64,000 nucleotides of DNA, taken from NCBI GenBank assembly GCA_942493215.1, contig OW818670.1:744001-808000 (forward strand), in the 5' to 3' direction. Below, piece after piece: positions 49,307 to 56,485 of the stretch. The DNA is from G942493215 sp942493215. Lineage in GTDB: Bacteria > Bacillota_I > Bacilli_A > RF39 > UBA660. Position 1 is the stretch's first letter, and every line of letters begins with the position of its first letter. The position numbers were made by a program, and so were the translations under genes. A model generated the notes under the pieces. That model worked only from the letters and a program-made list of their open reading frames with translations. It had not been told where the DNA came from and did no database searches.

Positions 49307-50585
49307 TATAAAATTAATTAGAGAAAATAGAGAATTAGTTAAAGAAAATATTAAAAAGAAATTTCAAGATCATAAATTACCATTAGTTGATAAAGTATAT
49401 GAATTAGATATTATTTATCGTGATAGTAAAACAAGAGCTGATAATTTAAGAGCAAGTAAAAATAGTTTAAGTGCGCAAATTGGTAATTTAATGCGTGAAG
49501 GTAAAAAGGAAGTTGCTGAAGATATTAAAAAACAAGTTTCTGATAATGATCAAGAAATAATAGCTTTAGAACAAAAAGAAGAACAATTATCTGAAGAGAT
49601 AAAGACTATTATGATGGCAATTCCTAATATTATTGCGGATACGGTACCAATTGGTAAAGATGATAAAGAAAATGTGGAATTACAAAAATTTGGTGAACCA
49701 ATTGTTCCTGATTTTGAAATCCCATATCATACTGATATTATGGAAGCATTTAATGGTATTGATTTGGATAGTGCAAGACGTGTCTCAGGCAATGGTTTCT
49801 ATTATTTAATGGGTGATATTGCGAGACTTCATTCATCTGTTTTAAGTTATGCAAGAGACTTTATGATCGATAAAGGATTTACTTATTGCATTCCTCCTTT
49901 TATGATAAAAAGTGATGCAGTTAATGGGGTTATGAGTTTTGAAGAAAAAGAAAATATGATGTATAAGATTGAGAATGAAGATTTGTATTTAATTGGCACT
50001 AGTGAGCATTCAATGATTGCTAAATTTAAAGATCAAATTTTAGATGTTAATAAGTTACCTTATACAATGACTAGTTATAGTCCATGTTTTAGAAAAGAAG
50101 TAGGAGCTCATGGAATTGAAGAACGTGGTGTTTACCGAGTTCATCAATTTGAAAAACAAGAAATGATTGTTGTCTGTAAGCCTAGTGATAGCGCTGCTTG
50201 GTATGAAAAAATGTGGCAATATACGGTTGAACTATTTAGAAGTTTAGATATACCGGTTCGTACTTTAGAGTGCTGTAGTGGGGATCTGGCTGATTTAAAA
50301 TATAAAAGCGTTGATGTTGAAGCATGGAGTCCCAGACAACAAAAATATTTTGAAGTTGGAAGTTGTTCTAATTTAACTGATGCGCAAGCAAGACGTTTAG
50401 GTATTAGAGTAAAAGATGGCGATAATAAGTATTTCGCTCATACTTTAAATAATACGGTTGTTACCCCACCACGTATGCTTATAGCCTTCTTGGAGAACAA
50501 TATGAATAGCGATGGTAGTATTAATATACCTGATTCTTTACAGCCTTATATGGGTGGTAAAAAGAAAATAGAAGTAAATAAGTAG
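49299..50585 (+). CDS. serS: Seryl-tRNA synthetase
   Basis: The class II enzyme charges tRNA(Ser) and tRNA(Sec). From the ATG at 49299 it is 428 residues: an N-terminal coiled-coil arm that grips the long variable arm of the tRNA, then motif 2 FRKEVGAHGIEERGVYRVHQ and motif 3 near NNTVVTPPRMLIAFLENN. The start overlaps the murD2 stop. Control by the serine T-box at the head of the operon is expected, and it would couple two wall-synthesis genes to serine supply. Confidence 0.97.
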   Translation: MIDIKLIRENRELVKENIKKKFQDHKLPLVDKVYELDIIYRDSKTRADNLRASKNSLSAQIGNLMREGKKEVAEDIKKQVSDNDQEIIALEQKEEQLSEEIKTIMMAIPNIIADTVPIGKDDKENVELQKFGEPIVPDFEIPYHTDIMEAFNGIDLDSARRVSGNGFYYLMGDIARLHSSVLSYARDFMIDKGFTYCIPPFMIKSDAVNGVMSFEEKENMMYKIENEDLYLIGTSEHSMIAKFKDQILDVNKLPYTMTSYSPCFRKEVGAHGIEERGVYRVHQFEKQEMIVVCKPSDSAAWYEKMWQYTVELFRSLDIPVRTLECCSGDLADLKYKSVDVEAWSPRQQKYFEVGSCSNLTDAQARRLGIRVKDGDNKYFAHTLNNTVVTPPRMLIAFLENNMNSDGSINIPDSLQPYMGGKKKIEVNK

Positions 50586-50593
50586 GTGATATT

Positions 50594-51421
50594 ATGCCAG
50601 AATTACCAGAAGTTGAAACAGTTAAAGAAACATTAAAAACAATGGTATTAAATAAGAAGATAAAGAATGTACGTATTTATTATCAAAATATGATTATGTA
50701 TCCAAGTAATGATGAATTTATAAAAGAAATAATCAATCAAAATATTAATGATATTAAAAGAAGAGGTAAATGGTTAATGTTTGAACTAGATAATTACTAT
50801 CTTTTAAGTCATTTACGGATGGAAGGTAAATATCATATTCGTCATATTAATGATGAAGTAAATAAACACGAACATATTATTTTTGAATTGGATGATAATA
50901 GTGAATTACGTTATCAAGATACGAGAAAATTTGGTCGGATGTATCTTCTTAATAAAGAAGGTGTTTATGAACAATTCCCTTTAAATGAATTAGGTATGGA
51001 ACCATGGGATGAACGTTTAACACCTAATTATTTAAAAGAGAAGTACTCAAAAAAGAAACTGCCTATTAAAACAGTTATTCTTGATCAATCAATAATTGTT
51101 GGTATTGGTAATATCTACGCTGATGAAATATTATTCTTAAGTAGAATTAATCCTTTAAAACCGGCTACTAAATTAAATAATAAAGAATTACAAGCTATTA
51201 TTGATAATACTCGTTTAACATTAGGCAAAGCTATTACAGCAGGAGGTACAACGATTAGAAGTTATACCTCTAATGATGGAGTACATGGTAGATTCCAACA
51301 AGAATTATTTGTTCATAATAGAGAAGGACAAGCTTGTCTAGTATGTGGTACAACTATTGTTAAAATAAAAGTTGGAGGACGAGGAACATATTATTGTCCT
51401 AACTGTCAGATACTAAAATAA
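50594..51421 (+). CDS. mutM: Formamidopyrimidine-DNA glycosylase
   Basis: MutM removes 8-oxoguanine and ring-opened purines. The 275-residue product begins MPELPEVETVKETL with the catalytic Pro and Glu at the N-terminus, has the lysine in RRGKWLMF and ends with a zinc finger of two CxxC pairs (CLVCG and CPNC). The normal partner polA is not adjacent; here the gene is 8 bp after serS and probably the last of the serine T-box operon. Confidence 0.96.
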   Translation: MPELPEVETVKETLKTMVLNKKIKNVRIYYQNMIMYPSNDEFIKEIINQNINDIKRRGKWLMFELDNYYLLSHLRMEGKYHIRHINDEVNKHEHIIFELDDNSELRYQDTRKFGRMYLLNKEGVYEQFPLNELGMEPWDERLTPNYLKEKYSKKKLPIKTVILDQSIIVGIGNIYADEILFLSRINPLKPATKLNNKELQAIIDNTRLTLGKAITAGGTTIRSYTSNDGVHGRFQQELFVHNREGQACLVCGTTIVKIKVGGRGTYYCPNCQILK

Positions 51422-51448
51422 CAAGATAAATTCTTGTTATTTTTTTAT
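51416..51448. terminator. Intrinsic terminator after mutM
   Basis: An 11-bp stem (51416-51426 with 51432-51442) with a 5-base loop and a T run ends the operon and may also serve the convergent tmcAL gene. Confidence 0.85.
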
Positions 51449-52570
51449 TATTGGTTTATTTTCTAATGCTATTAATTCTTTTTGATTATTAATTAGTAAA
51501 TAAATATTAGTTGTACGATAATCTATATCTAACATTAAACTAACACCAAAGTGATATTTAGTTATTATTGGTATATTAATATTCTTTTTAATACTATTTA
51601 AATATTTTTGACCTATTTGATTAAATCCTAATACTCTAATATATTCTATTTCGTTCATCTTACTTGCTTCCTCTTTAGTAAAAGAACAGAGTATATGAGC
51701 AAGCATTCTTTTAATTTTATTATAAGTATATCTTTTAGTCTTAATATTCATAATTAATTCATCTAAAGTATTACTATTAATTATAGCTTTTTTAATTCTA
51801 TTTTCTATACCCTCATCAACTGTTTGATAAATACTTAAGTCAGGAGTGGAAATAATTTTATATTTTAAATATTCAAAATAATCTTCGATAAAATGGAGAT
51901 TATGTAAATATTTTAGTGCTATATCAGGAACATTATTTCTTACATCAATACCTTTTCTTAAGGATTCCCTAATTGCTGTTGCACTACTAATAGGGTGATT
52001 AGTATCTGAACCATGATAATCATTAGTTCTTTTAATAGCAATTGGGATAATGGAGCTATTTAATTTATTAATAGCTTTAATATAACTTATACCAAGTAAA
52101 TCATTAGGGGAACTAATATCCGTATCTATTTCTTTTTTAATAGCTTTTGCCATAGCGGTTGGATAATTAATTCCTTCATCTAAATAAGTCTTAACCGTTT
52201 GATGATAACTATCATTATTTTGTAAAGCTGCAATATTCTTTAGTATTTCAATGTCTCCATTTTCACTACCAAAAACAACTGCTTCAACCTTTAAAGATTC
52301 TAAAATACTAATAGCTCCATATGCAAATATATCAGCACTTTGACTAGCAAAAAAGAATGGCAATTCAATAACTAAATCAATACCCATTTCTAAAGCAATC
52401 TTAGTTTTATCCCATTTATTGATAATACTAACATCACCACGCTGCATAAAACATACACTCATTACGACAATAATGGTGTAACCGGGAAACATTTCTTTTA
52501 CCTTATTTAAATGGTATAAATGACCATTATGAAAAGGATTATATTCAACTATTAAACCAACACTATGCAT
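51437..52570 (-). CDS. tmcAL: tRNA(Met) cytidine acetate ligase TmcAL (YlbM)
   Basis: TmcAL makes N4-acetylcytidine at the wobble base of elongator tRNA(Met) using acetate and ATP. The ATG at 52570 (minus strand) after AGGTGAT gives 377 residues opening MHSVGLIVEYNPFHNGHLYH; HNGH is the nucleotidyltransferase HxGH motif. SASAIRESLRK-type sequence (SSATAIRESLRKG) forms the second nucleotide-binding motif. The longer frame to 52591 is rejected because the ribosome site lies inside it. The gene faces the mutM terminator and diverges from the DUF3137 gene. Confidence 0.93.
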   Translation of the reverse strand: MHSVGLIVEYNPFHNGHLYHLNKVKEMFPGYTIIVVMSVCFMQRGDVSIINKWDKTKIALEMGIDLVIELPFFFASQSADIFAYGAISILESLKVEAVVFGSENGDIEILKNIAALQNNDSYHQTVKTYLDEGINYPTAMAKAIKKEIDTDISSPNDLLGISYIKAINKLNSSIIPIAIKRTNDYHGSDTNHPISSATAIRESLRKGIDVRNNVPDIALKYLHNLHFIEDYFEYLKYKIISTPDLSIYQTVDEGIENRIKKAIINSNTLDELIMNIKTKRYTYNKIKRMLAHILCSFTKEEASKMNEIEYIRVLGFNQIGQKYLNSIKKNINIPIITKYHFGVSLMLDIDYRTTNIYLLINNQKELIALENKPIIKK

Positions 52571-52609
52571 AATATCACCTGTATATATCATAACATAATA
52601 CTCAGTACA

Positions 52610-52638
52610 TTGACAAACAGCAAGTTAAATGTTATAAA
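52610..52638 (+). promoter_or_regulatory. Strong sigma-A promoter for the DUF3137 gene
   Basis: TTGACA (52610-52615) and TATAAA (52633-52638) are exactly 17 bp apart. A 0A-box-like TGTCGAA at 52644-52650 overlaps the expected start of transcription. Confidence 0.8.
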
Positions 52639-52643
52639 TAAAA

Positions 52644-52650
52644 TGTCGAA
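52644..52650 (+). promoter_or_regulatory. Spo0A-box-like site at the start of the DUF3137 transcript
   Basis: TGTCGAA lies 13 bp before the ATG and just after the -10 box, a place where binding would repress. A seven-base match is weak on its own. Confidence 0.3.
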
Positions 52651-52662
52651 AAGAGGTTTTTT

Positions 52663-53841
52663 ATGCTAAAAGAAAATGAGGAAAAAAGAGTAAGAGGACG
52701 CAAGTTAACAGGAACTTTTCTTATTGTCAGTGGGATTGCTGTTTTTCTATTTGATATCCCATTCTTAATATTCTTATTTATTATTAACGATAAACAACTT
52801 TTTAATCATATCTTAATTCCCAATGCTATAGTTATTTCTATCGGTGTTATACTTATAATATCTGGGTTATACCTGCATAGAAATTCCAAAAAAACCTCAC
52901 CATCAGCTGTCAGTTACACTTCTAATAATCTTTGGAATATGGATTTTGATCAGTTTTATGAGATGAATATAAAAAAACATGAAAAAAAATATCATGAGGC
53001 AGATAAAAATGTAAAACCAAAAGTTATGATAATTGGTGGGATTATTATTTTATTATGCCTTATTTCTATAGTTTTCTTTAACCAATTATTAATTACTTTA
53101 TTATCTATAGTTATTGGCTTGATAACACTATTATTTTGCTTTATTAAGCCATTATCATTTGAGATAGAAAGGCAGTTAATTATAGTTGATGCATTAAAAA
53201 AATCGCTCGATTATATTGAACCGAATATCGAATTTACATATCAAAAAAGAAATGAAATATATTTAAATGGTGAAATAATTGATGATTATAATAAAGATAT
53301 TAGCGAATCAAAAATTTTTAAAGATGGAAGTTTTGGTAAAGAGTATACTTGTGCTATAAATAATGGTAATTTTTATTTATCATTATATGAAATGTCTTAT
53401 ATGACAGGTTATGATAATGACTTTAAGGTTGTATGTTTTAAAGGAACTTTTTTAAAAACTTATTTTCATAAAAATACTAATCCAATATTAATATTACCTA
53501 TAGTAAGCAACTATAAAGAGTCTAGATATAATGATAGCTCTTTATCAAAGATAGACATATTAATCGAAGGCTATAATGTATATGCAAGCGATGAAAATGA
53601 AGCAAGGAATATTATTACTCCTAAATTCATAGAACAGTTTATATCTTTGACAAGATACTATAATAAAAAGGCAGCTTTATCTTTATATAACAACAATGTG
53701 TACATAGCTTTTGAAGAAATGAATTATTTTGATGAAAAAAGTGAAATTATTAAAAAGGGGATTACAAAAGAAACGGTTTTGGAAATGATTAACGAAATAA
53801 AAAGATTAATAAATATTGATGAAGAGATATTTAAAAAATAG
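52663..53841 (+). CDS. DUF3137-like membrane protein
   Basis: The 392-residue product has two pairs of hydrophobic helices (about residues 15-70 and 120-165) and a soluble C-terminal domain. That domain fits DUF3137: FKGTFLKTYFHKN, then IEGYNVYASDENEARNIITP and the final LYNNNVYIAFEEM. The function of the family is unknown; members are membrane proteins of about this length. AAGAGG precedes the ATG. It is probably a single gene, since a new promoter precedes the prepilin gene after it. Confidence 0.75.
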   Translation: MLKENEEKRVRGRKLTGTFLIVSGIAVFLFDIPFLIFLFIINDKQLFNHILIPNAIVISIGVILIISGLYLHRNSKKTSPSAVSYTSNNLWNMDFDQFYEMNIKKHEKKYHEADKNVKPKVMIIGGIIILLCLISIVFFNQLLITLLSIVIGLITLLFCFIKPLSFEIERQLIIVDALKKSLDYIEPNIEFTYQKRNEIYLNGEIIDDYNKDISESKIFKDGSFGKEYTCAINNGNFYLSLYEMSYMTGYDNDFKVVCFKGTFLKTYFHKNTNPILILPIVSNYKESRYNDSSLSKIDILIEGYNVYASDENEARNIITPKFIEQFISLTRYYNKKAALSLYNNNVYIAFEEMNYFDEKSEIIKKGITKETVLEMINEIKRLINIDEEIFKK

Positions 53842-53851
53842 GATTTTTAAA

Positions 53852-53879
53852 TTGTATATAAAAATAATTGTGCTATAAT
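53852..53879 (+). promoter_or_regulatory. Promoter for the 53930 prepilin-LRR gene
   Basis: TTGTAT (53852-53857) and TATAAT (53874-53879) are 16 bp apart with TGC directly before the -10 box. Confidence 0.7.
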
Positions 53880-53929
53880 GTAATTAATATATCATAATAC
53901 AGTTAACATATAATAAGGAGTGAGTTTGG

Positions 53930-55177
53930 GTGCTTTTTATAAAAAAAGACGAAAACAACCTTGCTTTTACCTTGATAGAGTTGTTAGCAGTAATAATCTT
54001 GTTGGCTATAATTGCCTTAATTGCAACCCCCATTATTTTAGGGGTTATTGAAGATGCTAAAAAAGAATCTTTAAAAGCAACGGCTTATGGTTTAATGGAT
54101 GGTGTAAAAAATAGAGTTATAATGCAAACAGCCATTAGTGAGAAAATGTATACTATTGAAAACAATCAATTTATAGGAGATAGTATCAATATTAGTGGAT
54201 CTCTACCAGAAAGTGGTAGTGTCATAGTTGATAAAGATCTAAAGATGGCAATTGCTATAAAAGATGGTAAATGGTGTGCGAAAAAGGATTATGATGAAAA
54301 AGAAGTAATGATTAGCGATTACTTAGATGGTTGTATACTTGAAATATTAGTACCAACATCAGAATCATGCTTTGCGTTTATTAGTAGTACGGGAACAATT
54401 ACTAGTTACTATGATTATGAAAATGAAGACAGTAATAATCCGGCTTGTCCTAGAGAAGTGGTAATACCTAATACTATTAATGAAATATCTGTTGTAAGTA
54501 TTGGAGCCTGGTCTTTCGAAGGCAAACATTTAACAAGTGCAACTATTGGAAACGGTGTTACAAGTATAGGTGATGGAGCCTTCCAAAACAATGAGTTAAC
54601 CAGCTTAATAATTCCTAATAATGTAATTAGTATAGGAGAATGGGTCTTTTCAACTAATCAACTGACGTCTTTAACTATTGGAAATAATGTTACTAGTATA
54701 AGCAAGGGGGCTTTTGAACGTAACCAACTAACCGATGTAATAATACCTAACAGTGTTACTAACATTGGTTCCAATGCCTTTTATGATGATCAGTTAAGCA
54801 GTGTAGCCATTGGAAACGGTGTTACAAGTATAGGTGATGGAGCTTTTCAAAACAATGAGTTAACCAACTTAATAATTCCTAATAATGTAATTAGTATAGG
54901 AACTTGGGTTTTTTCAACTAATCAACTGACGTCTTTAATTATTGGAGATAATGTTACAAGTATAGGCGATGGAGCTTTTGAACTTAACCGGCTAACCAAT
55001 GTAACAATCCCAAGCAGTGTAATCTCAATTGGCAGTTGGACTTTTAGTCAAACATCATCATACCCATGGGGAACAGTTACCATAAGATATAATGGTACTA
55101 ATCCTGCTAATCGTTTTGATAGTAGTTTATCAGACATTGGTTGGGATGATGCAACAATGAGTTATGTCAATGAATAA
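53930..55177 (+). CDS. Prepilin-type surface protein with BspA-like leucine-rich repeats
   Basis: The 415-residue product starts with GTG at 53930 after AAGGAG. The leader ends NNLA before FTLIE, so Ala12 takes the place of the usual glycine at the cleavage site, with Glu at +5. The head module has Cys116 and Cys135, as in the 11553, 23972 and 42906 proteins. About ten LRR_5 repeats follow (GNGVTSIGDGAFQNNELT type), ending with NGTNPANRFDSS like the 23972 protein. Two blocks of repeats 264 bp apart are nearly identical in DNA. It is inferred to be a surface adhesin; it is a shorter sister of the 926-residue protein. Confidence 0.83.
   Translation: MLFIKKDENNLAFTLIELLAVIILLAIIALIATPIILGVIEDAKKESLKATAYGLMDGVKNRVIMQTAISEKMYTIENNQFIGDSINISGSLPESGSVIVDKDLKMAIAIKDGKWCAKKDYDEKEVMISDYLDGCILEILVPTSESCFAFISSTGTITSYYDYENEDSNNPACPREVVIPNTINEISVVSIGAWSFEGKHLTSATIGNGVTSIGDGAFQNNELTSLIIPNNVISIGEWVFSTNQLTSLTIGNNVTSISKGAFERNQLTDVIIPNSVTNIGSNAFYDDQLSSVAIGNGVTSIGDGAFQNNELTNLIIPNNVISIGTWVFSTNQLTSLIIGDNVTSIGDGAFELNRLTNVTIPSSVISIGSWTFSQTSSYPWGTVTIRYNGTNPANRFDSSLSDIGWDDATMSYVNE
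54545..54692 (+). repeat. Near-identical LRR block, copy 1
   Basis: About 148 bp here match 54809-54956 with only a few differences. The copies are 264 bp (88 codons) apart, in frame, and cover about six leucine-rich repeats. Confidence 0.85.
54809..54956 (+). repeat. Near-identical LRR block, copy 2
   Basis: Second copy of the block at 54545-54692. The low divergence points to recent duplication or gene conversion within the gene. Confidence 0.85.
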
Positions 55178-55194
55178 GACTGTATAAATGTTTT

Positions 55195-55221
55195 ATCAGG
55201 ATTAAAAGTCCTGATTTTTTA
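55195..55221 (+). terminator. Intrinsic terminator after the 53930 gene
   Basis: A 7-bp stem (55195-55201 with 55209-55215) with a 7-base loop is followed by T residues. Confidence 0.8.
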
Positions 55222-55283
55222 TGCTATTACAACTTACAAATGTCATAAAATAGGAAAAGAATAATTTAAAAAGAATTATTTTC

Positions 55284-55312
55284 TTGCATTTCCCCTCATT
55301 TTTATGTATAAT
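55284..55312 (+). promoter_or_regulatory. Promoter of yceD-rpmF
   Basis: TTGCAT (55284-55289) and TATAAT (55307-55312) are 17 bp apart, 20 bp before the yceD start. Confidence 0.8.
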
Positions 55313-55332
55313 GTTAGTGCCGAGGTGATAAG

Positions 55333-55818
55333 ATGAATATTGATATGATGCGTTTAAAAAATGGAATTGATAAGATTATAGAAATTGATGAAGTATATTC
55401 TTTTCCTAAAGAGATGCTAAAAGGAACAGATGTTGAACAACTTGATAATGTTGAGATAAAGGGAAGTATTACGCGTAGTATTATTGATGAGTATTTACTA
55501 TCACTTAATGTAAAAGGAGTAATGATTATTCCTTGTGCCATTACTCTAGAACCTGTATCAATCCCTTTTGATATAGCATTTGAAGAAGTTTTGAATGAAA
55601 TTTCTGAAGAAAATGCGGAAATAAACCGAAATATTGAAAATACTATTGATATTTTACCTATAATATGGGAAAATATATTGGTAGAAATTCCAATGCGTGT
55701 TGTTAGTCCTGAGGCTGCCACTATTAAATTAAAAGGTGATGGCTGGGAATTAAAACATGAAGATGATGATCAGAAGCAAAGTTCTGGTTTGGAACAATTA
55801 AAAGATATAATCAAATAA
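55333..55818 (+). CDS. yceD: YceD/DUF177 family protein
   Basis: The 161-residue product fits DUF177 (YceD), almost always encoded just before rpmF. It has the family pattern of a central VEIKGSITRSIIDEYLLSLNVKGVMIIPCAITLEP segment, shown here as residues about 41-75, with the single conserved-type Cys before the acidic half. YceD proteins have been linked to 23S rRNA accumulation in plants and bacteria. The gene lies 18 bp before rpmF, in the canonical order. Confidence 0.9.
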   Translation: MNIDMMRLKNGIDKIIEIDEVYSFPKEMLKGTDVEQLDNVEIKGSITRSIIDEYLLSLNVKGVMIIPCAITLEPVSIPFDIAFEEVLNEISEENAEINRNIENTIDILPIIWENILVEIPMRVVSPEAATIKLKGDGWELKHEDDDQKQSSGLEQLKDIIK

Positions 55819-55836
55819 GAAAGCAGAGGTGTTAAC

Positions 55837-56028
55837 ATGGCTGTACCATTTAGAAAGATTAGTAAAACTCGTGGTAGAATGCGTCGTACGCATTACAAAA
55901 TTAGTGCTAACGGAACAACAAAATGTCCAAAGTGCGGTGCTGATATTAGACCACACCGTGTATGTTCAGAATGTGGTTCATATAAAGGCAAAGAAATTGT
56001 TAAGAAAAATGATGAAGCAACTAATTAA
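55837..56028 (+). CDS. rpmF: 50S ribosomal protein L32, zinc-ribbon form
   Basis: The 63-residue L32 starts MAVPFRKISKTRGRMRR and has Cys30, Cys33, Cys43 and Cys46, the zinc ribbon of the metal-binding form. AGCAGAGGTG precedes the ATG. It is cotranscribed with yceD and closed by a terminator. The overlapping frame at 55829-56059 is a shadow. Confidence 0.97.
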   Translation: MAVPFRKISKTRGRMRRTHYKISANGTTKCPKCGADIRPHRVCSECGSYKGKEIVKKNDEATN

Positions 56029-56040
56029 TAGTTGTTTTTT
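56018..56040 (+). terminator. Intrinsic terminator after rpmF
   Basis: A 6-bp stem (56018-56023 with 56029-56034) with a 5-base loop and a T run overlaps the rpmF stop codon and the next promoter. Confidence 0.65.
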
Positions 56041-56060
56041 GTTGCCAAAAAAGTTATAAT
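56032..56060 (+). promoter_or_regulatory. Promoter of the 56082-56486 prepilin pair
   Basis: TTGTTT (56032-56037) and TATAAT (56055-56060) are 17 bp apart. Confidence 0.6.
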
Positions 56061-56081
56061 GTTTTTAAAGGTAGGATAAAT

Positions 56082-56474
56082 ATGAAAGATAAAAAAGGTT
56101 TTACTTTAATTGAATTATTAGGAGCTTTAATATTGATGCTTTTAATTTCTTATGTAACTTTTTCCATTGTTGTCGAACGAATGAAAGAAACAACAGATGA
56201 ATTAGATAAAGGAATGTTAGCGGTTATTTATGCTTCAGCGGCTGATTATGTGGCTGAAAATATTAATAGTTTTCCTAAAACTGATGGTGAGTTTTACTGT
56301 AGTATTAGTTTACAACGTTTAGTTGATGAGGGTTTTTTGAAAATAACTTTAAAGAATCCTAATACTGGTGAAGCAATTAATCCTAGTAAGATAGTAAAAG
56401 TAACTATTGCGGATAATAAATATAATTATGAATTAATTGATAAAGATACTAATGGGTGTATAATACCAGAATAG
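56082..56474 (+). CDS. Small prepilin-like protein
   Basis: The 130-residue product has Gly6 followed by FTLIE, Glu at +5 and a hydrophobic helix to about residue 30. The head holds Cys73 and Cys126 and the segment FYCSISLQRLVDEGFLKI, which is shared with the N-terminal head of the larger protein encoded directly downstream. The pair may be a minor pilin and its adhesin-bearing partner. The start is an ATG after GGTAGGATA. It ends 11 bp before the next gene. Confidence 0.85.
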   Translation: MKDKKGFTLIELLGALILMLLISYVTFSIVVERMKETTDELDKGMLAVIYASAADYVAENINSFPKTDGEFYCSISLQRLVDEGFLKITLKNPNTGEAINPSKIVKVTIADNKYNYELIDKDTNGCIIPE

Positions 56475-56485
56475 GAGTGAAATAT

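Noticed and set aside
55829..56059. 76-residue frame overlapping rpmF
   Set aside because: It is the second frame of the L32 gene and has no signs of being real.
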